This document shows, piece after piece, positions 1 to 5,422 of a DNA stretch of 6,796 bases. The translations under genes were made by a program, and so were the position numbers. Below the pieces are notes generated by a model. That model made no database searches. It had not been told where the DNA came from and was given only the letters and a program-made list of their open reading frames with translations. The stretch is from the NCBI GenBank assembly GCA_002298155.1, contig DBME01000038.1, positions 156-6,951 of the forward strand, given 5' to 3'. Origin of the DNA: Holophagaceae bacterium UBA706 (GTDB lineage Bacteria; Acidobacteriota; Holophagae; Holophagales; Holophagaceae). The stretch's first letter is position 1. Every line of letters begins with the position of its first letter.

Positions 1-633
1 GGCGAGGATGGCCGCCCAGAGGTTTCCCCCCGACGCCAGGTACACCGAGCCCAGCACCAGCCCCGACCAGGTGGACTCCACCACCCCCGCGGGCCCCTTG
101 TAGAAGTGCCCGAACCCGAAGAGCACGCTCACCGCCGCCAGGGCCGCGAGCTTGGCGGTACGGGAGCCCCCCAGGGCCTCCATGGCGCGGGTGCCCAGGT
201 AGCCGCGGTACGACAGCTCCTCGCCGAAGGCCGCGAAGACCCACACCAGGACCAGGCCCTTGAGTGCGACGGGGAGGTTGCCCTTGAGGGACGTGAAGAC
301 CGTGGACATTTCCACCGGTTGCGGCCAGATGCGCAGGGCCAGGGGGAGAACGAGCTCGCCCCCGGCCTGGATCAGGATGGCGCCCAGCAGGCCCCAGAGC
401 AGGACCCGGGGCCAGGAGGCTGGCCGGCGCAGGCCCGCCGCTCCCCAGCCGCCGTTGCGCAGCAGGAAAGAGAGGGTGCCGAGGATGACCAGGAGCGGCA
501 CCTCGTTGGGCACCCGGTGAAAGACGTTGTGGCCGATGACGATGGCCGCGCCCAGGGCGAACTCCGCCAGGGACAGGGCGCAGCGTCCACCCTCAAGGGT
601 GCCGTCGGTTCGGTGGGTGTCTCGCAAGGTCAT
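1..633 (-). CDS. CPBP-family intramembrane metalloprotease (CAAX protease/bacteriocin-processing type), C-terminus cut by window edge
   Basis: Translating the minus strand from the ATG at 633 gives 211 codons that reach base 1 in frame without a stop. The protein is strongly hydrophobic, with likely membrane segments near residues 20-36, 46-60, 76-100, 122-137, 160-176 and 190-200. Two of the family's catalytic motifs are visible: EELSYR at 138-143 (the EExxxR motif) and FGFGH at 172-176 (the FxxxH motif). The last motif, HxxxN/D, would follow the N-L-W-A-A stretch at 204-208 and lies just outside the window. The start is supported by a GGAGG Shine-Dalgarno about 6 nt upstream. Known members are membrane-embedded proteases used in prenyl-protein processing, bacteriocin maturation or immunity, or signalling; the substrate here cannot be read from sequence. 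The gene diverges from the Tricorn-like peptidase gene across an 80-bp gap, and no bacteriocin or immunity gene is next to it. The family call is firm; the role is unknown. Confidence 0.87.
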   Translation of the reverse strand, partial: MTLRDTHRTDGTLEGGRCALSLAEFALGAAIVIGHNVFHRVPNEVPLLVILGTLSFLLRNGGWGAAGLRRPASWPRVLLWGLLGAILIQAGGELVLPLALRIWPQPVEMSTVFTSLKGNLPVALKGLVLVWVFAAFGEELSYRGYLGTRAMEALGGSRTAKLAALAAVSVLFGFGHFYKGPAGVVESTWSGLVLGSVYLASGGNLWAAILA

Positions 634-653
634 GGTCGCCCTCCGGCCCGCAA

Positions 654-682
654 TTTAAATTCCGATGAATGATACCTCGCAA
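654..682 (-). promoter_or_regulatory. Candidate sigma70-type promoter for the CPBP protease gene
   Basis: On the minus strand, TTGCGA (677-682, 4/6 match to the -35 consensus) is followed by a 17-nt spacer and TTTAAA (654-659, 4/6 match to the -10 consensus). Transcription would start a short distance ahead of the ATG at 633, leaving a leader of roughly 15 nt that still contains the GGAGG ribosome site. The stretch is a clear AT-rich island in GC-rich DNA. This is inferred from consensus matching by eye only. Confidence 0.4.
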
Positions 683-688
683 TACAAT
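660..688 (+). promoter_or_regulatory. Candidate promoter for the Tricorn-like peptidase gene
   Basis: TACAAT at 683-688 matches the -10 consensus at 5 of 6 positions and sits 25 nt upstream of the ATG at 714. The hexamer 17 nt further upstream (TTCCGA, 660-665) matches the -35 consensus at only 3 of 6, so the -35 assignment is weak. It overlaps the divergent minus-strand candidate promoter, so the two genes may compete for or share regulation. Confidence 0.4.
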
Positions 689-703
689 AGTCCCATTATC
701 CCC

Positions 704-709
704 AGGAGG
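704..709 (+). promoter_or_regulatory. Ribosome binding site that fixes the Tricorn-like peptidase start
   Basis: A consensus AGGAGG lies 4 nt before the ATG at 714. It favours that start over the in-frame ATG at 669, which lies upstream of the candidate -10 box and would add 15 residues with no signal-peptide character. Confidence 0.8.
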
Positions 710-713
710 ACCC

Positions 714-3700
714 ATGTCCTGTCCGGCTCCCCGGTTCGTTTCCACGGCTCTGGCCTGTGTCCTGGCCGCCGCCTCGTCGGGTCTCACGGCCCAGACCAAG
801 CTGCTGCGCTTCCCGGATATCCACGGCGACAAGGTGGCTTTCACCTACGGCGGTGACCTGTGGTGGGCCAGCACCTCCGGCGGGACGGCGACCCGGCTCA
901 CGGCCCACCCGGGCATGGAGGTCTTCGCGAAATTCAGCCCGGACGGCAAGTGGATCGCCTTCACGGGGCAGTACGACGGGGACGAGCAGGTGTACGTCAT
1001 GCCCGCCGAGGGCGGCGTGCCCCGCCAGCTGACCTTCTACCCGGCCCACGGCCCCCTCAAGCCCCGGGGCGGCTACGACAACCAGGTCATGGGCTGGACG
1101 CCGGACGGCAAGTCCATCCTCTTCCGGTCCATGCGGGACGCCAATGGCGTCACCGTCCACGGCAACCTCTTCACCGTTTCCAAGGACGGGGGCCTTCCGG
1201 TCAAGCTCCCCATGCCGGAGTCCGGCGCGGGCTGCTTCGCCCCCGATGGCAGGAAGCTCGTCTACACGCCCCAGTACCGTGACTTTCGCCACTGGAAGCG
1301 CTACCAGGGCGGCTGGGCGGAGCACCTGTACGTCTTCGATCCGGTCACCCTGGAGCGCAAGCCCATCGCCCAGACGAAGCGCACGGAGCGCGACCCCATG
1401 TGGATCGGTGACCGCATCTGGTTCGCCTCGGACCGGGACGGCACCCTCAACCTCTACAACGTGGACCCCGCCACGGACCAGGTGAAGCAGGCCACCTTCA
1501 GCAAGACCTGGGATGTGCGCTGGCCCTCCTCGGACCAGACCTCGCGCATCGTCTACGAGCTGGACGGCCAGCTGCACATCCTCGACACCCGCGACGGCTC
1601 GGACAAGGGCATCGCCATCACGGTGCCCACGGACGGCGGGGCCTCCCGGCCCACGCACATGGCCGTGGACAAGTTCATCGAGGGCTTCGGCCTCTCGCCC
1701 AAGGGCGAGCGGGCCCTCTTCGTGGCCCGGGGCGACGTGTTCACCGCGCCCATCGAGAAGGGGCCCACCCGCAACCTCACCGCCACCTCCCGCTACCACG
1801 ACAAGCACGCCGAATGGTCCCCCGACGGCAAGAGCGTCGCCTTCATCTCGGACATGTCCGGCGAGGAGCAGATCTACGTGGTGGACCAGGACGGCAAGGG
1901 CAAGCCCGTGGCGGTCACCTCGGGGCTGGCCATCTACCTGACCTCCCTGGGCTGGGCTCCGGACGGCAAGCGCATCGCCTTCACGGACAAGAACGGCGTC
2001 CTCTACGTGGTGGGCGTGGCCGACCACAAGATCGTCACGGTGGACAAGGAGGAGTTCGGCGGCAACCCCGACTACGAGTGGTCCCCGGACGGCCAGATCC
2101 TGGCCTACACCAAGCGCAACGCCAACGGCTTCAATTCCCTCTACCTGTGGGACGGGCAGGTGCACCGGGTCACCGGCGACCTGGCCACCGTGGGCTCCCC
2201 GGCCTGGGATCCGGAAGGCAAGTACCTCTACGTCCTCTCCCGGCGCGACTTCGCCCCCCAGATGTCCAACCTGGAGTTCGACTACGCCGGCAACAAGAAC
2301 ATGGGCATCTTCGCCTACGCCCTGCGCAAGGACGTGGCCCATCCCTTCCCGCCCGAGAGCGACGAGGTGGCCGGCGAACCCGAGAAGAAGGAGGAGGCCA
2401 AGGGCCCCCGTCCCGCCCTGCGCGTGGACTATGACGGCCTCGACCAGCGCTGCGCCCGGGTGCCCCTGCCCGCGGACAACTACGCCGGTCTCCACGCCTC
2501 CAAGGGCCTCCTCTCCTACATCAAGATGGCCCCCCGCTTCTACGGCGGCGACGCCCCCGCCGGCGCGGGCCTCTATGTCTACGACCTGCGCAAGCGCAAG
2601 GAGTCCGAACTGGCCACCGACGTGCGCGGGGCGGCCTTCAGCGCCAACGGCGAGAAGGTCATGGTGCGCGGCCAGGCAGGGTTCATGCTCCTGGACGTCA
2701 AGCCCGAGGCCAAGGAGAAGAAGCCCGTGGCCACCAAGGGCCTCGTGGCCGACGTGGTGCCCGCCCAGGAATGGTCGGAGATCTTCGACGAGGTGTGGCG
2801 CCGCTACCGCGACTTCTTCTATGTGAAGAACATGCACGGCTATGACTGGAAGGCCCTGGGTGACCGGTACAAGACCCAGCTCCCCTACGTCACCCACCGT
2901 TCGGACCTCACCTACATCCTCACCGAGCTCATCGGCGAGCTGAACATCGGCCACGCCTACGTGGAGGGCGGCGACTTCCTGCTGCCCGAACGGGCCCGCT
3001 ACGGCCTTCCCGGGGCGCGCTTCGAGCTGGACGCCAAGGCCGGCCGTTTCCGCATCGCCCGGATCCTCCGGGGGCAGAACGAGGAGCCCAAGTACCGCAG
3101 CCCCCTCACCGAGGTGGGCGTGGACGTGCATGAGGGCGACTACGTCCTGGCCATCGACGGCCACGAGCTGGGGGCCGGCGACGATCCCTACGTGCTGCTG
3201 CGCAACCACGCGGATCCCGTCACCCTCACCGTGAACGCCAAGCCTTTGGCCGAAGGGGCCCGCAAGGTCACCTACAACCCCATCGCCAGCGAGGACGCCC
3301 TCCTGTACCTGGACTTCGTGCTCACCTCCAAGGAGCGCGTGGACAAGCTCTCCGGGGGCCGCATGGGCTACATCCACATCCCCGACATGGGCGCGCCCGG
3401 CATCGCCGAGTTCATCAAGTGGTTCTACCCCCAGATCCGCAAGGAAGGCCTCCTGATCGACGACCGCGCCAACGGCGGCGGCAACGTGAGCGCCATGGTC
3501 CTTGAGCGCCTGGGCCGCAAGCTCCTGGGCACCCGCTTCGGCCGCACTTCCGACTATCCCACCACCTACCCGGGCACGGTCTTCCACGGCCCCATGGCCT
3601 GCCTGATCAGCGAGACCAGCGCCTCGGACGGCGACATCTTCCCCTACCACTTCCGCTTCGCCGGCCTGGGCCCCCTCATCGGCAAGCGCACCTGGGGCGG

Positions 3701-3965
3701 CGTCGTGGGCATCAACGACTCCGGCCCGCTGCTGGACGGCGGCACGGTCTTCGTGCCCCAGAGCGGCACCAACGCCCCCACGGGCGAATGGATCATCGAA
3801 GGGGACGGCGTCACGCCCGACATCGAGGTGGAGAACGACCCCAAGGCCGTGGCCGCCGGCCATGACCCCCAGCTGGAACGGGGCGTCCAGGAGGTCCTGA
3901 AGGCCATGGAGGCGAAGCCCATGAAGCTCCCCACCAAGCCCGCCGATCCCGTCAAGACCCACTAG
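714..3965 (+). CDS. Exported Tricorn-type S41 peptidase with tandem beta-propellers and PDZ domain
   Basis: This 1083-aa protein has the size and domain order of archaeal Tricorn protease, a large assembly that trims oligopeptides. An N-terminal signal peptide (residues 1-26: one basic residue R7, a hydrophobic Ala/Leu/Val core, and a probable L-T-A/Q cleavage site) points to the periplasm or exterior. Archaeal Tricorn is cytosolic. PD40/TolB-like propeller blades with recurring S/T/A-P-D-G-K motifs fill about 27-315 and 316-680, interrupted by a charged Glu/Lys linker at about 547-565. The core follows: helical C1 region at about 683-760, PDZ at about 770-845 (E-G-D-Y-V-L-A-I-D-G starts at 807), then the S41 C2 region. 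Catalytic candidates are H747 (I-G-H-A-Y-V), S971 with D972 (S-D-G-D) and E1029; N920-G923 probably belongs to the oxyanion region. These are close to T. acidophilum H746, S965 and E1023 from memory. The residue before the His is Gly, where I recall archaeal Tricorn having Ser745. The start at 714 is chosen from the ribosome site and signal peptide. FkbM follows after 44 bp. Confidence 0.95.
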   Translation: MSCPAPRFVSTALACVLAAASSGLTAQTKLLRFPDIHGDKVAFTYGGDLWWASTSGGTATRLTAHPGMEVFAKFSPDGKWIAFTGQYDGDEQVYVMPAEGGVPRQLTFYPAHGPLKPRGGYDNQVMGWTPDGKSILFRSMRDANGVTVHGNLFTVSKDGGLPVKLPMPESGAGCFAPDGRKLVYTPQYRDFRHWKRYQGGWAEHLYVFDPVTLERKPIAQTKRTERDPMWIGDRIWFASDRDGTLNLYNVDPATDQVKQATFSKTWDVRWPSSDQTSRIVYELDGQLHILDTRDGSDKGIAITVPTDGGASRPTHMAVDKFIEGFGLSPKGERALFVARGDVFTAPIEKGPTRNLTATSRYHDKHAEWSPDGKSVAFISDMSGEEQIYVVDQDGKGKPVAVTSGLAIYLTSLGWAPDGKRIAFTDKNGVLYVVGVADHKIVTVDKEEFGGNPDYEWSPDGQILAYTKRNANGFNSLYLWDGQVHRVTGDLATVGSPAWDPEGKYLYVLSRRDFAPQMSNLEFDYAGNKNMGIFAYALRKDVAHPFPPESDEVAGEPEKKEEAKGPRPALRVDYDGLDQRCARVPLPADNYAGLHASKGLLSYIKMAPRFYGGDAPAGAGLYVYDLRKRKESELATDVRGAAFSANGEKVMVRGQAGFMLLDVKPEAKEKKPVATKGLVADVVPAQEWSEIFDEVWRRYRDFFYVKNMHGYDWKALGDRYKTQLPYVTHRSDLTYILTELIGELNIGHAYVEGGDFLLPERARYGLPGARFELDAKAGRFRIARILRGQNEEPKYRSPLTEVGVDVHEGDYVLAIDGHELGAGDDPYVLLRNHADPVTLTVNAKPLAEGARKVTYNPIASEDALLYLDFVLTSKERVDKLSGGRMGYIHIPDMGAPGIAEFIKWFYPQIRKEGLLIDDRANGGGNVSAMVLERLGRKLLGTRFGRTSDYPTTYPGTVFHGPMACLISETSASDGDIFPYHFRFAGLGPLIGKRTWGGVVGINDSGPLLDGGTVFVPQSGTNAPTGEWIIEGDGVTPDIEVENDPKAVAAGHDPQLERGVQEVLKAMEAKPMKLPTKPADPVKTH

Positions 3966-3982
3966 TCCAGGCATTTGGAGTA

Positions 3983-4013
3983 GCATCGGGGGATCCCAGC
4001 GAGCCCCCGATGC
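3983..4013 (+). other. Perfect 10-bp GC-rich hairpin covering the FkbM start codon
   Basis: Bases 3983-3992 (GCATCGGGGG) are the exact reverse complement of 4004-4013 (CCCCCGATGC), with an 11-nt loop. The right arm contains the ATG at 4010. The left arm holds the only G-rich, Shine-Dalgarno-like stretch near the start, so in mRNA both initiation elements would be paired with each other. No T-run follows, which argues against a standard intrinsic terminator for the peptidase gene upstream. A cis-acting translational control element, or partial transcription attenuation, is possible; chance in GC-rich DNA remains possible. Confidence 0.55.
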
Positions 4014-4813
4014 CCCCACTCCACGACTTCCCCCCCATCTTCCACACCCGGGACTGCCGTTACGGCAGGATGGTCTACCCGGCCAAGGACATGTACGTGG
4101 GCCGTTCCCTGGCCCTGTACGGCGAGTTCAGCGAGGGGGAGGCGGAGATCTTCCGGCACCTCGTGCGTCCCGGCGACATGGTGGTGGAGGTGGGCGCCAA
4201 CATCGGGGCCCACACCGTGCTCCTGGCGCGCCTCGCGGGCCCCGAGGGCGCGGTGCTGGCCTTCGAGCCCCAGGCCATCCTCTTCCAGATCATGTGCGCC
4301 AACCTGGCGCTCAACAGCATCGTCAACGTCGTCGCCGAGCAGAAGGGGCTTGGACGCAGGCCGGGGTTCGCCCACATCCCCCCCCTGGATTACGGCGCCA
4401 ACTCGAACTTCGGGGGCGTGAGCCTGGACATGGTGGACAAGGGCGAACGGGTTCCCGTGGCGATCCTGGACGCCTACCATCTTGAAAAGTGCGCCTTCAT
4501 CAAGATCGACGTGGAGGGCATGGAGTTCCAGGTGCTGGAGGGCGCGGCCGACACGATCCACCGGCTCCGCCCCGCCATGTACATCGAGAACGACCGGAAG
4601 GAAAAGTCGCACGACCTCATCGAGCTGCTGTTCTCCATGGGCTACCGCCTGTGGTGGCACACGCCGACGCTCTTCCATGCGGACAACTTCGCCGGCAACC
4701 CGGAGAACGTCTTCGGGAACGTGGCCAGCCTGAACCTGCTGTGCATCCCCAGCGAAAAGCAGTTCGCCACCGACCTGATGGAAGTGACGGACCCGGATTC
4801 CTGGCTGATTTGA
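4010..4813 (+). CDS. FkbM-family SAM-dependent methyltransferase
   Basis: This 267-aa protein has a class I Rossmann methyltransferase fold of the FkbM type. Residues 58-66 (V-V-E-V-G-A-N-I-G) form the SAM-binding motif I, E86 in A-F-E-P is the expected ribose-binding acid at the end of strand 2, and 165-179 (K-I-D-V-E-G-M-E-F-Q-V-L-E-G-A) is the family's most diagnostic stretch. No signal peptide or membrane segment is seen, so it should be cytosolic. Family members are mostly O-methyltransferases acting on polyketides, sugars or glycolipids; the acceptor here is unknown because no biosynthetic genes adjoin it. The start at 4010 is kept because C-R-Y-G-R-M at 16-21 resembles the conserved N-terminus of this subgroup, which would be lost with the ATGs at 4070 or 4091. 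The ribosome site is poor and the start codon lies in a hairpin. It lies 44 bp after the peptidase gene on the same strand, so co-transcription is possible but their functions look unrelated. Confidence 0.9.
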   Translation: MPPLHDFPPIFHTRDCRYGRMVYPAKDMYVGRSLALYGEFSEGEAEIFRHLVRPGDMVVEVGANIGAHTVLLARLAGPEGAVLAFEPQAILFQIMCANLALNSIVNVVAEQKGLGRRPGFAHIPPLDYGANSNFGGVSLDMVDKGERVPVAILDAYHLEKCAFIKIDVEGMEFQVLEGAADTIHRLRPAMYIENDRKEKSHDLIELLFSMGYRLWWHTPTLFHADNFAGNPENVFGNVASLNLLCIPSEKQFATDLMEVTDPDSWLI

Positions 4814-4817
4814 CGGC

Positions 4818-5309
4818 CTAGGCCCAGCGCCCTTCGGGGCGCTTCTTCCAGGCCCAGATGATGTAGTCCACGTTCAGGGGCTTGCCCCCCAGCGCCTTGA
4901 GCCGCGTCATGAGCTGGCCCCGGTGGTGCTGGGTGTGCATGGCCACCTGGGTGAGGGCCTCGTCCACGGTCACATGGCAGGGAGGGCCGGGGAACCAGGG
5001 GATCAGCACTTCGCGGCCCAGGCCGTCGGCGTCCTGGTCCCGGAAGAAGGCCCGGTAGGCCTCGTGGTTGGCCCGGGTGCGCCGGCGGAGCTCGGTGTAG
5101 TCGGGCAGGGGGCCATCCGTTCCGAAGACCTCCCCGCCATTGAGGACCATGAGGAAGGCCCCCTGGACGTCGGCCATGTGGCGCATGCGCTGGCGCAGGT
5201 CCTCGTCGTCCTGGAACCCGGACTTGCCCCAGGCCTCGAACCACACCGCGTCCGCCCAGGCCATGTGCTCGTGCATATCCTGCAGGTGTTCGAATAGGGT
5301 GCTGGGCAT
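4818..5309 (-). CDS. DinB/YfiT-family putative metal-dependent protein
   Basis: The 163-aa product has the size and helix pattern of the DinB/YfiT four-helix-bundle superfamily. The likely metal-binding triad is H44 (R-H-M-A-D, helix 2) with H125 and H129 (the HxxxH in M-H-T-Q-H-H-R-G-Q, helix 4), followed by the typical R-G-Q-L-M-T-R-L helix and a D-Y-I-I-W-A-W C-terminus. The N-terminal H-M-A-W-A-D resembles the family's usual helix-1 motif. Known relatives include thiol-dependent transferases (bacillithiol, mycothiol) and DNA-damage-inducible proteins of unknown activity, so the reaction here cannot be assigned. There is no signal peptide, so it should be cytosolic. A GAGGT ribosome site about 6 nt before the ATG at 5309 supports the start. 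The gene is convergent with the FkbM gene, 4 bp between stop codons, and divergent from the POT transporter gene across 113 bp. It appears to be a single-gene transcription unit. Confidence 0.92.
   Translation of the reverse strand: MPSTLFEHLQDMHEHMAWADAVWFEAWGKSGFQDDEDLRQRMRHMADVQGAFLMVLNGGEVFGTDGPLPDYTELRRRTRANHEAYRAFFRDQDADGLGREVLIPWFPGPPCHVTVDEALTQVAMHTQHHRGQLMTRLKALGGKPLNVDYIIWAWKKRPEGRWA
4826..4849 (+). terminator. UUCG-loop hairpin, candidate terminator for the FkbM gene
   Basis: Seven perfect base pairs (AGCGCCC at 4826-4832 with GGGCGCT at 4837-4843) close a TTCG tetraloop through a C-G pair, the unusually stable c(UUCG)g arrangement. A short pyrimidine tail, TCTTCC, follows. It starts 12 nt after the FkbM stop and lies inside the final codons of the convergent DinB gene. 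The tail is only partly T, so termination efficiency is uncertain; the tail orientation suits plus-strand transcripts. Confidence 0.55.
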
Positions 5310-5378
5310 GGGATGACCTCATGGTTCCGGGACGGGCTGCAGGAAGCATAGCGCAGGGATGTTGTGACCACTGTTTGG

Positions 5379-5407
5379 ATAAAATACGGTATAACGATCA
5401 TTGACAA
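5379..5407 (-). promoter_or_regulatory. Candidate promoter for the DinB-family gene
   Basis: On the minus strand, TTGTCA (5402-5407, 5/6 match to -35) is followed by exactly 17 nt and TTTTAT (5379-5384, 4/6 match to -10). This would give a leader of about 60-65 nt before the ATG at 5309. It shares its DNA with the region where the divergent POT promoter must lie. Confidence 0.4.
5380..5395 (+). promoter_or_regulatory. AT-rich -10-like elements upstream of the POT transporter gene
   Basis: Two overlapping-region candidates, TAAAAT (5380-5385) and TATAAC (5390-5395), each match the -10 consensus at 5 of 6 positions and lie 28-43 nt before the ATG at 5423. Neither has a convincing -35 hexamer at 16-18 nt, so the promoter may depend on an activator or a different sigma factor. 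A small odd palindrome, ATAC-G-GTAT, sits at 5384-5392. The gene's ribosome site is GGAG at 5413-5416, 6 nt before the ATG. Confidence 0.3.
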
Positions 5408-5422
5408 ATCCTGGAGAAACCC

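Noticed and set aside
669..671. Earlier in-frame ATG for the Tricorn-like peptidase
   Set aside because: It has no ribosome site, lies upstream of the best -10 box, and would bury the signal peptide behind 15 extra residues. The ATG at 714 has AGGAGG just upstream and begins a normal signal peptide.
106..672. Plus-strand open frame of 188 codons opposite the CPBP protease gene
   Set aside because: The minus strand encodes recognisable EExxxR and FxxxH motifs, a membrane-protein pattern and a good ribosome site. The plus-strand product is a Gln/Gly/Ala/Arg-rich low-complexity sequence typical of a GC-rich antisense frame.
3983..4013. Reading the hairpin after the peptidase gene as a standard intrinsic terminator
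   Set aside because: No T-run follows the right arm (the next bases are C-rich), and the arm contains the next gene's start codon.
696..4019. An open reading frame of 1107 codons on the minus strand, covering the entire Tricorn-like gene
   Set aside because: Its codons are exact reverse complements of the peptidase codons, so stops could appear only where the gene uses TTA, CTA or TCA, which this G/C-ending gene avoids. The predicted product is low-complexity (Gly, Ala, Val, His, Leu rich) with no recognisable domain, while the plus-strand protein has clear catalytic motifs.
5401..5406. Perfect TTGACA hexamer on the plus strand ahead of the POT transporter gene
   Set aside because: It is only 16 nt before the start codon, so a matching -10 would fall inside the gene, and none is seen there. 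The overlapping minus-strand TTGTCA is better placed as a DinB -35 element.
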